Shown here piece by piece: positions 17,561 to 26,240 of a stretch of 64,000 nucleotides of DNA (position 1 is the first letter of the stretch; every line of letters begins with the position of its first letter). The notes under the pieces were generated by a model. The model had not been told where the DNA came from, searched no databases, and worked only from the letters and a program-made list of their open reading frames with translations. Origin of the DNA: Mycobacteriales bacterium (lineage in GTDB: Bacteria > Actinomycetota > Actinomycetes > Mycobacteriales > QHCE01); assembly GCA_013362805.1 (NCBI GenBank), contig JABFVL010000021.1:1-64000 (forward strand), written 5' to 3'. Position numbers and translations under genes: made by a program.

Positions 17561-18204
17561 AGTTGCGGACCGAGCCAGCTGGGCGCGGCTTCTTGGAATG
17601 TCGCGGGTGGCAAAGATGAGGCGCCCGCGGGAACGATTCCAGCTACGGCCCCGATGTCCGTGAGGTTCATATGGTGCACAAGTTCGGGTTGTTCTGGCCA
17701 AGACCCGATCACGACGCAGTGCTCAATGTGGCGCGCCTCTAGCGCCTCCTGAGTGAGCGCGGTGTGATTGAGCGTTCCCAACCCGGCGCGGGCTACCACC
17801 ACGGTTGGCGCATGAAGTTTCGCCGCGACGTCGGCGATCGTCCACGATTCACCGAGTGAAACAAGTAACCCGCCAGCGCCTTCAATGAGGATGAGGTCGT
17901 GGCGCTCTGACAGTTCTTCGACAGCTTGGATCACATCGTGTAGGGCCAGCGGTGGGAGCTGTGCGACTCGGGCCGCGGTGAGTGGGGCTAGGGGAGCTGG
18001 ATAGCTGGTCAGCGTTTGCACGTGTATGCCGGTGAGCCGGGCGATCTCGGCCGCGTCATCATCATCGCCTGTTTGGGCGGGTTTGAGCGCGGCCACAGAC
18101 AGCCCGGCTTTTTGCGCTGTCGCCGCTAGGGCCGCGGTCACCACGGTTTTGCCGACGCCAGTATCTGTGCCGGTGACGATGACAGGGCCGAGCCATGAGT
18201 TCAT
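17497..18204 (-). CDS. bioD: Dethiobiotin synthetase
   Basis: The 235-residue enzyme closes the ureido ring of dethiobiotin from DAPA, CO2 and ATP. The P-loop GTDTGVGKT (residues 11-19), ALKPAQTGD and LIEGAGGLLVS are the diagnostic BioD motifs. It acts in the cytosol between BioA and BioB. The ATG at 18204 is used. The C-terminal 21 codons overlap the P450 gene on the other strand (17497-17560), an unusually long convergent overlap. It is separated from bioF by about 4.5 kb of unrelated genes. Confidence 0.93.
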   Translation of the reverse strand: MNSWLGPVIVTGTDTGVGKTVVTAALAATAQKAGLSVAALKPAQTGDDDDAAEIARLTGIHVQTLTSYPAPLAPLTAARVAQLPPLALHDVIQAVEELSERHDLILIEGAGGLLVSLGESWTIADVAAKLHAPTVVVARAGLGTLNHTALTQEALEARHIEHCVVIGSWPEQPELVHHMNLTDIGAVAGIVPAGASSLPPATFQEAAPSWLGPQLHGIRADTTKASGIRKDMLSG

Positions 18205-18262
18205 GGTGCCAGTGTGCCCAAGTGGCCGTTTGACCCCGTGGTGGGGTGTGGTCTCTGGCCGA

Positions 18263-18844
18263 CTAAAAGGCGGCGGTAAGGCAAGCTAGTCGATCACCGG
18301 CTGTTCCGGCGTGGCCAGGGTGGGTGGAGGTGTGTTGAGCGTGCAAGACGACAGCGTTGGCTTCCCCTGGGCGAAACGTCCACTCGACTGTAGCCTTGGC
18401 CGCGCCTTTTCCGTTCTTGTCTGTGGTGAGGTCAAGCCATATTTCATTGTGCGGATTGGCATATGTCGGATCTACGGACGGGCTGATTGGGTCTTGCTGG
18501 TTTTGGTAGTGCGGGCCCGCGTCAGCGGGGTTCGCTCCACAGGGCTTGGTGTGGATATGCGCGCCGTAGTCGCGGTTCGGCTGTAGACCTTCGACAACGA
18601 TGTTCACTGTGGACTGATCGTTTGTTTTGCTGAGATTAACCGTCATGTGGCCTGTGGCGGGCACCAGGTCGTTGTTGTACGTGAGAGCGATTGGTTGGGT
18701 CCCGTCGGGTGTGGGAGGTGCGAAAGTGCCTTGCGCCAATGGTGTAGGTGCTGGGTCTTTCGCGGTCGCGTCTTTGTTGTCAGAACAAGCGGTCAAAGCT
18801 CCCAATGTCGCTGCTAGCAATGCCGCGGTGAGGGTTTTTCGCAT
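18263..18844 (-). CDS. Cu/Zn superoxide dismutase-like lipoprotein
   Basis: The signal sequence MRKTLTAALLAATLGALTAC ends in a lipobox (LTAC), so the mature protein would be a membrane-anchored lipoprotein. The SodC-like domain shows HIHTKPCG (copper His pair and disulfide Cys), AGPHYQN (bridging His region), VVLHAQ (fourth copper His) and GDRLAC (active-site Arg and second Cys). It likely dismutates superoxide outside the membrane, although zinc ligands are less clear. ATG 18844 is favoured over TTG 18853 because GGAG lies 9 bases upstream. bioD starts 58 bp downstream and could be cotranscribed. Confidence 0.85.
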   Translation of the reverse strand: MRKTLTAALLAATLGALTACSDNKDATAKDPAPTPLAQGTFAPPTPDGTQPIALTYNNDLVPATGHMTVNLSKTNDQSTVNIVVEGLQPNRDYGAHIHTKPCGANPADAGPHYQNQQDPISPSVDPTYANPHNEIWLDLTTDKNGKGAAKATVEWTFRPGEANAVVLHAQHTSTHPGHAGTAGDRLACLTAAF

Positions 18845-18931
18845 GTGTGTCAACTCCAGATTAGGGACTGTGTTGAACCGCCAGGTGACTTAGCGGAAGA
18901 GACGATGTGCATTGTCCCTCAATGTCCGTGA

Positions 18932-18954
18932 GCGTGATTCACGCACGCGATAAA
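18932..18954. promoter_or_regulatory. Palindromic element between sodC-like and kinase genes
   Basis: Near 18935-18950 a GAGCGTGATTCACGCAC element forms near-perfect arms GCGTGA/TTCACGC. It lies in the divergent intergenic region between the SodC-like lipoprotein gene and the APH-like kinase gene, where a shared operator would be expected. No regulator is encoded next to it, so the binding protein is unknown. The remaining intergenic DNA shows no other clear element. Confidence 0.35.
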
Positions 18955-19110
18955 TGAGCGAATAACGCTGGGATAGCGAGCGGGCTGGACGATCGAAGTG
19001 CTTTCATGTGTTCGCGCGCCGCGCGAGATTGCCCAGTTCAGCGGCCAACTATGGTTGGTTCAGGCGATAAATTTTTTTGCGAGGACGCGGGCTTAGAGTT
19101 TGGAGCGGAT

Positions 19111-20178
19111 GTGAACAGAAGGGGAGGGTGGGACGGCATTCCGTCCTCTGTCACGGCGAGCATCACCGCCGCTCTCGGAGTCGCCGGCTCGGTCGAAGTC
19201 CAAGCGACCAGGGGTACCAGCAGCGAGTTCGTCGGAAAGTTAAGCGCTCCTGGAGAACTCGACCCTGTCTTCGTCAAGATCGTCATGGATAAGGTTCCTG
19301 GCGATTTAGCCATGTTTCTTAACGAGACTGAGCTCGCGCGTCGGCTCCCAGCCCTCATGCCGGCGATCGTTGAGACTGGCGAGCACCGCCTTCAGTATCC
19401 GAATCAACCTCCTGGCCCGTTGTACAGCTGGCGGGTGCAGGAATGGGTGCCCGGTCGCACCCCAGGTCCAGACATCGCTGGTGCCGATGTGGAGCGGATG
19501 GCGAGTTTGGCTGCCCGACTAACGCCATCGACGTTGCATCTGGCGGGAGCCGTGTCGCTGCATTCCGTCCAAGAGCTCGCAACTAAACACTTCACCCAAT
19601 GGCGCTCGCTGGAGAAAGATCCGCGTCTTGCTCTGAATCTACAGAGCGAGGTGGGAAAGTGGGCTTTCGCGCGGAGGTCGCAACTGGCGAATCTCGAGGC
19701 CCGAGCCGCCAGTGCGGTGGCGGGTTCCCATTTGGTGCATTTGGATGCTGGTCCGCACAATGTGATCTTTGGCCAGAACCCCGAAGATGATCGTTTCATT
19801 GACTGGGTGCCGGGTTCTGGCCCGGAGTGGGTGACGCTGGTCCATTCGGTTCTTTTCGTCGCTGGGCGGCGCCGTGCGCTCGATCCCGCCGCGGATATCG
19901 CGGATCTTCACGCGATTTTGCGCGCAAAACTCGATGACGCGGGTATCGATCGTGAAAAAGTGGTGAGTTATCTGGTTGGGTTGGCGGGTTTCGCGATGCA
20001 CGGGCCTGGTCGCCAGGATGTGCCACCGAGTTTCTTGGTGGCTGACTTGGAAGGGGTTTTGGCGTTTACTCAAGCCGAGCTGGCTCATCTAGAGCCCGAT
20101 CCGCCCAGGTCAACTCCGGTTCGATTGGCGGGGCGATTGCGCGATCGGGTGTCTGGCGTCTTTCGTAGGTCTCAGTAG
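19111..20178 (+). CDS. APH-like phosphotransferase (small-molecule kinase fold)
   Basis: This about 355-residue protein has the catalytic loop LVHLDAGPHNVIF (HxDxxxxN) near residue 210 and a following IDWVPG, which supplies the magnesium-binding Asp, as in aminoglycoside/choline-kinase-like enzymes. The N-lobe includes EFVGKLSAPG and FVKIVMDK (catalytic Lys region). The ATP-phosphotransferase fold is convincing, but the substrate is unknown; nothing nearby indicates antibiotic resistance. The start is placed at GTG 19111, which has GGAG 5-6 bases upstream; the frame stays open to 19006 with an unconserved leader. The C-terminal tail is basic. Confidence 0.7.
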   Translation: MNRRGGWDGIPSSVTASITAALGVAGSVEVQATRGTSSEFVGKLSAPGELDPVFVKIVMDKVPGDLAMFLNETELARRLPALMPAIVETGEHRLQYPNQPPGPLYSWRVQEWVPGRTPGPDIAGADVERMASLAARLTPSTLHLAGAVSLHSVQELATKHFTQWRSLEKDPRLALNLQSEVGKWAFARRSQLANLEARAASAVAGSHLVHLDAGPHNVIFGQNPEDDRFIDWVPGSGPEWVTLVHSVLFVAGRRRALDPAADIADLHAILRAKLDDAGIDREKVVSYLVGLAGFAMHGPGRQDVPPSFLVADLEGVLAFTQAELAHLEPDPPRSTPVRLAGRLRDRVSGVFRRSQ

Positions 20179-20194
20179 AGCGTGGAGCCACTGC

Positions 20195-20219
20195 TCGATT
20201 CCATGACAGCGTGAATCGA
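20195..20219. terminator. Hairpin in convergent gap
   Basis: TCGATTC at 20195-20201 pairs with GAATCGA at 20213-20219 around an 11-base loop. It is centred in the 51 bp between two convergent genes and probably serves as a bidirectional terminator. There is no long T-run, which is common for actinobacteria. Confidence 0.5.
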
Positions 20220-20229
20220 TACATGGCGA

Positions 20230-21072
20230 CTAACGAGTGATACGCCCATGCCAGTGTGAATACATGTCGAGCTCTTGTCGCGTCGGCGCCAGCCCTACGT
20301 CTCGGATAGCCTCACGCAATCTATCGGGGCCGACCGTGGGGTCGTTGAAAGCGGTACGAGCGAGTGCGCGTCGTTTGGTTTGTCCGCCGCCGGGGGCGAG
20401 CAGAGAAGAAAGGGGAGCGCTCTTGGGGTCAACTACCTGATCGGTGTATACATCCAAAGTTGCCAGGACAAATGCGTGGTGCGCGGATAGCGTTTGCTCT
20501 TCGCCCGCTACTTCACCAATTGCTAGAGCGGCGTTGTGAGCCAGTAGCGCCCGAGCCGCATGCCAGTCTCGGGCGTCCTCGTATGAAATTCCCAATGCCA
20601 CCGCTTGTTTAGCTTTGGTGTGAATATTTTCTGGGATGAAAGCGAAGACAGAAGCTGATAGCCCGACTCCCGCCTGTGCGGCCTGATCGACAATCACATG
20701 AGCGGTATTCTCGACCCGCGTGCGATCGCTGCGCCAATACTTAGTTGTCGGCGCGTTGCGAGCGAGTTCTCGTTGCAGGTCTTGCTTGTACCGCGTTGCT
20801 AGTTCGTCGATATCAACATTGTGTTTCCCGGAATTGGCCAGGATGGAGTAAGCGATTTCATTGACCGCGTTGAGTCGGTCGATAATTCGTAGTTCCTGGG
20901 GTGCTGGCAATCCGGTGACTTTTTCCGTTTCCCGCGCGAGTTCGTACAGGTGCTCGTTGGTGACTAGTGCCCATGCGTCTGAGGAGACCGGGGCCCCCTG
21001 TGCCTCGACTTGCCTGCGCGCGAGCATAGTTGCTGAGACTAAATGCCGCATTTCCCCATGAAAGTTCGCCAT
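20230..21072 (-). CDS. Unknown helical cytosolic protein
   Basis: No family is recognised. From the ATG at 21072 (MANFHGEMRHLV) the protein has about 280 residues; an alternative upstream start at 21111 adds 13 residues. It is predominantly alpha-helical, rich in Ala, Arg and Glu, without signal peptide, membrane helices or obvious catalytic motif. Segments such as LRIIDRLNAVNEIAYSIL and DWHAARALLAHNAALAIG suggest a bundle of helices. It sits alone, convergent to the APH-like kinase and upstream of a 0.7 kb gene-poor stretch. It may be lineage-specific. Confidence 0.6.
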   Translation of the reverse strand: MANFHGEMRHLVSATMLARRQVEAQGAPVSSDAWALVTNEHLYELARETEKVTGLPAPQELRIIDRLNAVNEIAYSILANSGKHNVDIDELATRYKQDLQRELARNAPTTKYWRSDRTRVENTAHVIVDQAAQAGVGLSASVFAFIPENIHTKAKQAVALGISYEDARDWHAARALLAHNAALAIGEVAGEEQTLSAHHAFVLATLDVYTDQVVDPKSAPLSSLLAPGGGQTKRRALARTAFNDPTVGPDRLREAIRDVGLAPTRQELDMYSHWHGRITR

Positions 21073-21805
21073 AAGCGAAATGTAGCATGCTGTGCTCGAT
21101 GAGGATTCCAACTTGGACTGATGTGAGCTGTTAGCTACCTTACGTTCTTGGCGGCCGCATTTCGCTGAAGTCGAACTGAGATGCGGTTGGCTTGCGGTCT
21201 TTAGTTCATGTGTGTCGTCAACTGAAGAATTCTTGCCTTTCCGCTTCGCGTCACTGTGGCTTTGTTCGATGGCTTCGAGTTCTGCGGATCAAACTCCAAT
21301 CAAAACTTCTTTCCGAAACTGGATGACGAACTGCTGATGTGGGGGATGGCTATGGCTGCCCATTTATCGCCCGTGGCAAGTGAGTTCTTGTGATCGAATA
21401 GCTAAATCGTTTTTGAGTAAAAGAACGGTGGTGCGCAAGGCCCGCTGAGGTCTAGTAAGAGCGCGAATCGTCATTCAAGGTTCCACCGTTTAGGGGAGGG
21501 CGCTTTCAAGTGGACTGCGGATATTTTGAATTGAGAAATGGTGATTGTGCGTAGTGGTGCATAGCCTCTATGTGATCAAGATGAATGGTATTTGCTCTAG
21601 TGATGCTAGTGGTTTTATCGGAGTAAGTATCTCTGTCACAAGAGGCATTTACACTGCTTAACGAACTAACGTTCCGCCACCTGGGAAATAAATTCGCCTC
21701 CAGCATAACGTGGTCTTTGTTAATCCACAAAGGAATTAGTCTCTCTGTCTGCCAAGGAAATCAGTGACTAAAAAGTGTCATCTGCATAATGGATAGGGGA
21801 ATGTA
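21073..21805. other. Gene-poor, AT-richer interval
   Basis: About 730 bp without a convincing gene separate the unknown 20230-21072 gene from the lysozyme-like gene. Base composition is visibly more AT-rich than its surroundings. A 45-codon frame from GTG 21256 to TGA 21393 (ending DDELLMWGMAMAAHLSPVASEFL) looks gene-like but lacks a ribosome site. A 74-codon minus frame at 21506-21730 has no coding character. A weak repeat CTTTGT/ACAAAG lies at 21714-21731. The region may contain a decayed gene and the promoter of the downstream secreted protein. Confidence 0.5.
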
Positions 21806-22276
21806 GTGAAGCAATTACGCATTGCACATTTGATCATCTCCAGCTTACTTGTTTTTGCGATGGCTGCGGCATTACTAATCGTGGCGCCATTCGCTGACCG
21901 CGCCCTCGGATATGGTGCCCATTGCCAAGATCCATCTCCCCCAAGCTGGTTCAATGTACGTTTAAAAGCCGCCGCCGAAACCTCGGGCGATGGTGTGCCG
22001 ACCTCGTGGGGCAGCTCGGTCGACATGGCGCGGATCGCTTGCTTTGAAAGCACATTCCGCACCTCCGCCCAAAATGGGCAATATTTTGGGCTCACTCAAA
22101 TGAACCGCACCAGCGTCGAAAACGCCAGTGTGTCTTGGCACTGCTACACCGTTTACGAGGGCTGCACTAAGCCGCGGGGCTATCACCAGCTGCTGGCCGC
22201 CCTTCGCTATGCCGACAGTCGATATGGATCACCGGCAAAGGGATGGAAGCACATTCGCGAAAACAACTGGTGGTGA
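21806..22276 (+). CDS. Small secreted lysozyme/transglycosylase-like protein
   Basis: The 156-residue protein has an N-terminal hydrophobic helix (residues 8-30, HLIISSLLVFAMAAALLIVA) acting as signal peptide or anchor. The exported part contains MARIACFESTFRTSAQNGQYFGLTQMN, the lysozyme-like SLT pattern in which a catalytic Glu (ES) is followed by a GLxQxN motif. ALRYADSRYGSPAKGW near the end matches the terminal helix of SLT folds. It probably cleaves peptidoglycan. Six cysteines may form disulfides outside. GTG 21806 has GGGGA 5 bases upstream. Confidence 0.75.
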   Translation: MKQLRIAHLIISSLLVFAMAAALLIVAPFADRALGYGAHCQDPSPPSWFNVRLKAAAETSGDGVPTSWGSSVDMARIACFESTFRTSAQNGQYFGLTQMNRTSVENASVSWHCYTVYEGCTKPRGYHQLLAALRYADSRYGSPAKGWKHIRENNWW

Positions 22277-22296
22277 GCTAGCCGGATGGATCAGAT

Positions 22297-22319
22297 GAGG
22301 CCGGCGGCGAGTCGGCCTC
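22297..22319. terminator. Bidirectional hairpin terminator
   Basis: GAGGCCG (22297-22303) and CGGCCTC (22313-22319) form a 7-bp stem with a 9-base loop, exactly filling the 43 bp between two convergent genes. The minus gene's stop codon begins immediately after the hairpin. It very probably ends both transcripts. Confidence 0.65.
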
Positions 22320-22622
22320 TTAACTAGGTTCCATCAGTTGCCAAATGCGCTGTTGAATGTCACTGGGCCAGGGGTCGATCACGAAAAGTTTGTCTCTGCT
22401 GCTGTGCCCTCGCCGCAAACTCACCGCCGAAGTCCTCACCCCGAGGGCTTGGGCCAGGGAGCGTCGGATTGCTTCTGTTGCCGCACCATCGACCGCGCGT
22501 GCCATCACTTTCACAACAACGGCGTTTCCATAAGGTCCTAGATGATGGCCACCCACATGGGCGAATTTTGCACCAGGTTTCGCCCGTACCGCCACGGTAA
22601 AACCTTGGCTGGGAGCCACCAT
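22320..22622 (-). CDS. DUF167/YggU-family protein
   Basis: The 100-residue protein contains FTVAVRAKPGAKFAHV, an internal VVVKVMARAVDGAATEAIRRSLAQALGV and VSLRRGHSSRDKLFVI, the hallmarks of the YggU/DUF167 family, whose biochemical role is unknown. The ATG at 22622 is chosen because AAGGA lies 4 bases upstream; the frame is open further to 22697, but that leader would overlap bioF. It lies 46 bp after bioF on the same strand and may share its transcript. Confidence 0.85.
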   Translation of the reverse strand: MVAPSQGFTVAVRAKPGAKFAHVGGHHLGPYGNAVVVKVMARAVDGAATEAIRRSLAQALGVRTSAVSLRRGHSSRDKLFVIDPWPSDIQQRIWQLMEPS

Positions 22623-22668
22623 GGTTTCCTTCCGCCTTGACGCGTTTTGAGTGCGATTCGCCGACAAC

Positions 22669-23805
22669 CTAGCTCGGGCGCGCGTCGCACACGACACTCA
22701 CTGCTTTCCGGAAATCGTCCGCTCTCAATCCCACGTTGATAGTGATCCGCAACCGGGAACGGCGATCCGGCGTCGATGGCGGACGGAAGCACCCCACAGC
22801 CACCCCAGCATTGCCGCATGAACGCGCCCAGATAACGGCGGCATCAGCGCTCGGCGCTGCGATCGACAACACGCCAGCGGCGGGTGAGGTCACATCTAGC
22901 CCTGCGGACGTGAACACCTGATGGGCGAATGCGGCCCTCTCATGAAGTTCGGTGCGCAGCTGGTCTCCCCGTTCGGTAATGATGTGCAGTGCCGCTCTCG
23001 CGCCGGCCGCAACGGAGGGAGAGAGCGCGGTGTCATACAGGAAGGTGCGAGACGTATCTACCAAGTGCCTAATGAATGTTTGATGAGCGGCGATGACACC
23101 GCCAGCCGCCCCCAGAGCTTTGGATAAAGTGGCTGTGACCACAATGTTCGCCTTGCCGGCCAATCCACATTCGCGGACAGCGCCACCGGGCCCGATAACC
23201 CCCAATGCGTGCGCGTCATCTACCAGAAGAGCGACATCAAACCGAGTGCACAGCGCGTGCAGCTCGCGCAGCGGTGCGATATCTCCATCCACTGAAAAGA
23301 CGGATTCGGTAACCACCACCGCATCGTGGCCTTTTTCGGCGAGAATGCGCTCGTAGTCGTCCAGATTGTTGTGGCGAGCGGTGATCGTGCGCACTCCCGC
23401 CAGTCGGCAGCCGTCGATGAGCGAGGCGTGGGCGTGGGCGTCCAGCACGAAAACGGTGTCTGGTCGAGCAAGTGCTCGGATGGCGCCCAAGTTTGCCATG
23501 TACCCGGAGGAATACACGAGAGCTTCGTCGAAATTCAACAGATGTGCGAGCTCCCGCTCTAGCTTTTCATGTTCCACAGTGGACCCGCGAACCAGCCTGG
23601 AACCGGTCGCACCCAAGCCATATTCCCGTAGTGCGCGCGTGGCGGCATCCAATACCTGGGCGTTACGCGCTAAGCCTAGATAGTCGTTGCCCGCCAGATC
23701 GAGCATGGGCTCGTCAGGTTCCCGATGGCGCAGCGCGCGACGCAAACCCGCGGCTTCACGAAGCTCAGCTTTGCGCGCCAAGGTGGATAGGAAAGCATCC
23801 GACAT
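22669..23805 (-). CDS. bioF: 8-amino-7-oxononanoate synthase
   Basis: A fold-type I PLP enzyme of about 378 residues that condenses pimeloyl-thioester with alanine in the first committed biotin step. LDLAGNDYLGLA, YSSGYMANLGAI, the VDDAHALGV motif and the PLP lysine in TATLSKALGAAGG are clear. ATG 23805 (MSDAFLSTL) has AAAGG upstream and is preferred over the 12-residue longer frame. The gene lies 60 bp after bioA, on the same strand. Confidence 0.93.
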   Translation of the reverse strand: MSDAFLSTLARKAELREAAGLRRALRHREPDEPMLDLAGNDYLGLARNAQVLDAATRALREYGLGATGSRLVRGSTVEHEKLERELAHLLNFDEALVYSSGYMANLGAIRALARPDTVFVLDAHAHASLIDGCRLAGVRTITARHNNLDDYERILAEKGHDAVVVTESVFSVDGDIAPLRELHALCTRFDVALLVDDAHALGVIGPGGAVRECGLAGKANIVVTATLSKALGAAGGVIAAHQTFIRHLVDTSRTFLYDTALSPSVAAGARAALHIITERGDQLRTELHERAAFAHQVFTSAGLDVTSPAAGVLSIAAPSADAAVIWARSCGNAGVAVGCFRPPSTPDRRSRLRITINVGLRADDFRKAVSVVCDARPS

Positions 23806-23865
23806 GTGGTGCCTTTCAGTGCGAGTGGGGTGGGCGCCCATGCTCGGTGCCCACCCCAGAATCGT

Positions 23866-25182
23866 TTAGACGCTCAGAACTTCATCGAGGGCTGTCTCCA
23901 GCGCCCCCAACAACAGGTCTGTCTCCGGCGGCGCTAGCGTCAGAGGCGGCATAACCACCACGACGTCGCCCAAGGGGCGAAGCCAGACGCCCTTGTTCAT
24001 CGCTGCCCGGCACACTTCAAATCCTGTGCGGTCACCGCGTGGCTCCACCTGTACGCCAATCATGGTCCCCAGTTGGCGAACCTCTTTGACGCCAGGGTGT
24101 TTGGCCACACTGATCAATCCCGCGGCCAGACGTTCTCCAAGCTCGGCCGCCTGGTCTACCACGGCTCGCTCTTTCATCATTCGCAGATTCGCGATCGCAG
24201 CCGCGCAGCACAAGGGATTCGCTGTGAAGGTGTGACCGTGAAAGAACGTGCGGACTTGCGCGGGTGCGCCGAGGAAAGCCTCGTATACCTCTTCAGTGGC
24301 AAGGACCGCCGACAATGGCAGGTAGCCCGCGGTAAGGCCCTTTCCGCAGACCAAAAGATCGGGCGTAATGCCGGCATGTTCAATGGCCCACATTTTGCCG
24401 GTTCGCCCAACGCCTGTCGCTACTTCATCGCAAATCAACAGTGCGCCGTATGCGTCGGCCACTCGGCGCGCGGTGCGCAGATACGCCGCGTCGTAGGTAA
24501 GGATTCCGGCCGCACCCTGGACCATGGGCTCGACGATGATCGCGCACACTCGTTCCCCATGTTCAGCCATGAGCTTTTCCAGCTCGGCACCGGCTTCCAG
24601 TGCTCGTTCGGCTGGACTTTGGTCTGGCCGGCGCATTCCCGGGGACCCGGTGGAGAGGGTGTCGAGCAAAATGGGTCGATACTTATCGTGAAAAAGTTCG
24701 ATGCCGCCGACACTGACGCTTCCCAGCGTGTCCCCGTGATAGGCCTCAGTCAGGTGCACGAAGAGTGGTCGGGTTTGCCCACGTTGCAATGCGCTTTGGT
24801 AGGCCATCTTTAGTGCGGCTTCTACGGCAGATGATCCATCACCGGCATAGAACACTTTGGACATGCCGGGCGCGGTTGTTAATAGCTCCTCGGCGAGTTC
24901 GATCCCTGGTTGATGCGTGGCACCGAGAAATGTGGAGTGGTCCAGCTTGCCTAGTTGAGCGGTAATCGCCGCGTCAATCTCCGGGGTCCGGTGACCCACC
25001 GTGGTCGTCCACAGTGACGAGATGCCATCGAGGTAGCGCACGCCATCGACATCGAACAACCAAGGACCCTCGGCGCGTTCAATGACCGCCGGCTTGTCCT
25101 CAATCCAGGCCGCGTGTTGGGTGAACGGATGCCAGACCGCTGCCGCATCCCGCTCGCGCCACAGTTCGCTCGTGATAGTCAT
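23866..25182 (-). CDS. bioA: Adenosylmethionine--8-amino-7-oxononanoate transaminase
   Basis: This class III aminotransferase converts KAPA to DAPA using SAM as amino donor. [10 protein letters not shown] near the N-terminus is typical of BioA, followed by [31 protein letters not shown] and the PLP lysine in [13 protein letters not shown]. The protein has 438-439 residues. The ATG at 25182 immediately follows a GTG in frame at 25185, with AGGTG overlapping; either may be used. It is divergent from bioB across about 62 bp, so both promoters share this short region. Confidence 0.93.
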   Translation of the reverse strand: MTITSELWRERDAAAVWHPFTQHAAWIEDKPAVIERAEGPWLFDVDGVRYLDGISSLWTTTVGHRTPEIDAAITAQLGKLDHSTFLGATHQPGIELAEELLTTAPGMSKVFYAGDGSSAVEAALKMAYQSALQRGQTRPLFVHLTEAYHGDTLGSVSVGGIELFHDKYRPILLDTLSTGSPGMRRPDQSPAERALEAGAELEKLMAEHGERVCAIIVEPMVQGAAGILTYDAAYLRTARRVADAYGALLICDEVATGVGRTGKMWAIEHAGITPDLLVCGKGLTAGYLPLSAVLATEEVYEAFLGAPAQVRTFFHGHTFTANPLCCAAAIANLRMMKERAVVDQAAELGERLAAGLISVAKHPGVKEVRQLGTMIGVQVEPRGDRTGFEVCRAAMNKGVWLRPLGDVVVVMPPLTLAPPETDLLLGALETALDEVLSV

Positions 25183-25217
25183 CACCTGCTTTGTTTTGGG
25201 GTGAACTTGCTGGTAAC

Positions 25218-25250
25218 CGGCATGGGCCCAGTAGATTACGGGCCATGCCG
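25218..25250. promoter_or_regulatory. Inverted repeat covering the bioB start codon
   Basis: CGGCATGGGCCC (25218-25229) is complementary to GGGCCATGCCG (25240-25250) apart from one unpaired G, with a 10-base loop. The right arm contains the ATG (25245-25247) and first codon of bioB. In RNA this would hide the start codon; in DNA it would be a candidate operator for the bioA/bioB divergent promoters. No biotin repressor gene adjoins it, and no good ribosome site precedes bioB. Confidence 0.55.
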
Positions 25251-26240
25251 GAGATCATTGAATATGCCAGGCGCGAAGTTCTTGAACATGGTCGCGCCCT
25301 TACCGAGCCCGAAATCGCCCAAGTTTTGCGCCTGGACGATGAACATCTACCAGAGCTATTGGAGCTCGCGCACGCGGTGCGGATGCGGTGGTGTGGGCCC
25401 GAGGTGGAGGTCGAAGGCATCGTGTCCGTGAAAACGGGCGGTTGTCCGGAAGACTGCCATTTCTGCTCACAATCAGGGCTTTTCCCCTCGCCAGTGCGTG
25501 CGGCCCGACTGAATATCGATGAACTGATTGTCGCCGCGAAGCAGACCGCCGAAACGGGTGCGACCGAATTTTGCATCGTTGCGGCGGTGCGCGGCCCCGA
25601 TGAACGCCTCCTACAAGATGTATGTGACGCCGCGGTCAAAATCCGTGAAGAAGTAGATATCAACATCGCGGCTAGCTTGGGAATCCTGACCCAGGAGCAA
25701 GTGGACCGTTTGGTCGCCGCTGGTGTGCACCGCTACAACCACAACTTGGAAACGGCGCGTTCCCATTTTCCCAAAGTCGTCACCACGCACACCTGGGAAG
25801 AGCGTTGGGAAACCCTTCAGATGGTGAAAGCCTCGGGTATGGAGCTGTGCTGCGGCGGCATCATTGGTCTGGGCGAAACGCTGGATCAGCGCGCCGAACT
25901 CGCCGGGCAGTTCGCTGAACTCGCCCCGCATGAAGTGCCGTTGAACTTCCTTAACCCACGTCCAGGAACTCCGCTGGAAAATCAGCCTCCAATTTCCGCC
26001 TCTGACGCCTTGCGCGCGATCGCGGCGTTCCGCTTGGCGATGCCCCGCACTATTTTGCGGCTCGCTGGTGGACGCGAAATCACACTGGGCGACCTGGGCA
26101 CTCGTGATGGTCTGCTCGGTGGGGTGAACGCGGTGATTGTCGGGAACTATTTGACGACGCTAGGTCGCCCAGCGACGCAAGACTTGGAGTTGTTGGGTGA
26201 GTTGAGCATGCCCATCAAAGCGTTGGGTTCGGCGTTGTGA
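25245..26240 (+). CDS. bioB: Biotin synthase
   Basis: The 331-residue radical-SAM enzyme inserts sulfur into dethiobiotin. The SAM cluster motif [11 protein letters not shown] (CxxxCxxC) lies near residue 62, followed by [23 protein letters not shown] and [25 protein letters not shown] and LAGGREI are also conserved. The ATG at 25245 gives [13 protein letters not shown]; the frame runs further upstream without support. The TGA overlaps the bsaP GTG (GTGA), so the two are coupled. Confidence 0.95.
   Translation: MPEIIEYARREVLEHGRALTEPEIAQVLRLDDEHLPELLELAHAVRMRWCGPEVEVEGIVSVKTGGCPEDCHFCSQSGLFPSPVRAARLNIDELIVAAKQTAETGATEFCIVAAVRGPDERLLQDVCDAAVKIREEVDINIAASLGILTQEQVDRLVAAGVHRYNHNLETARSHFPKVVTTHTWEERWETLQMVKASGMELCCGGIIGLGETLDQRAELAGQFAELAPHEVPLNFLNPRPGTPLENQPPISASDALRAIAAFRLAMPRTILRLAGGREITLGDLGTRDGLLGGVNAVIVGNYLTTLGRPATQDLELLGELSMPIKALGSAL

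Noticed and set aside
19111-20178. Antibiotic resistance kinase
   Set aside because: The APH-like fold is shared by many metabolic kinases and there is no mobile or resistance context.
21506-21730. 74-codon minus-strand frame in the gene-poor interval
   Set aside because: No ribosome site, composition unlike coding sequence and no recognisable motif.
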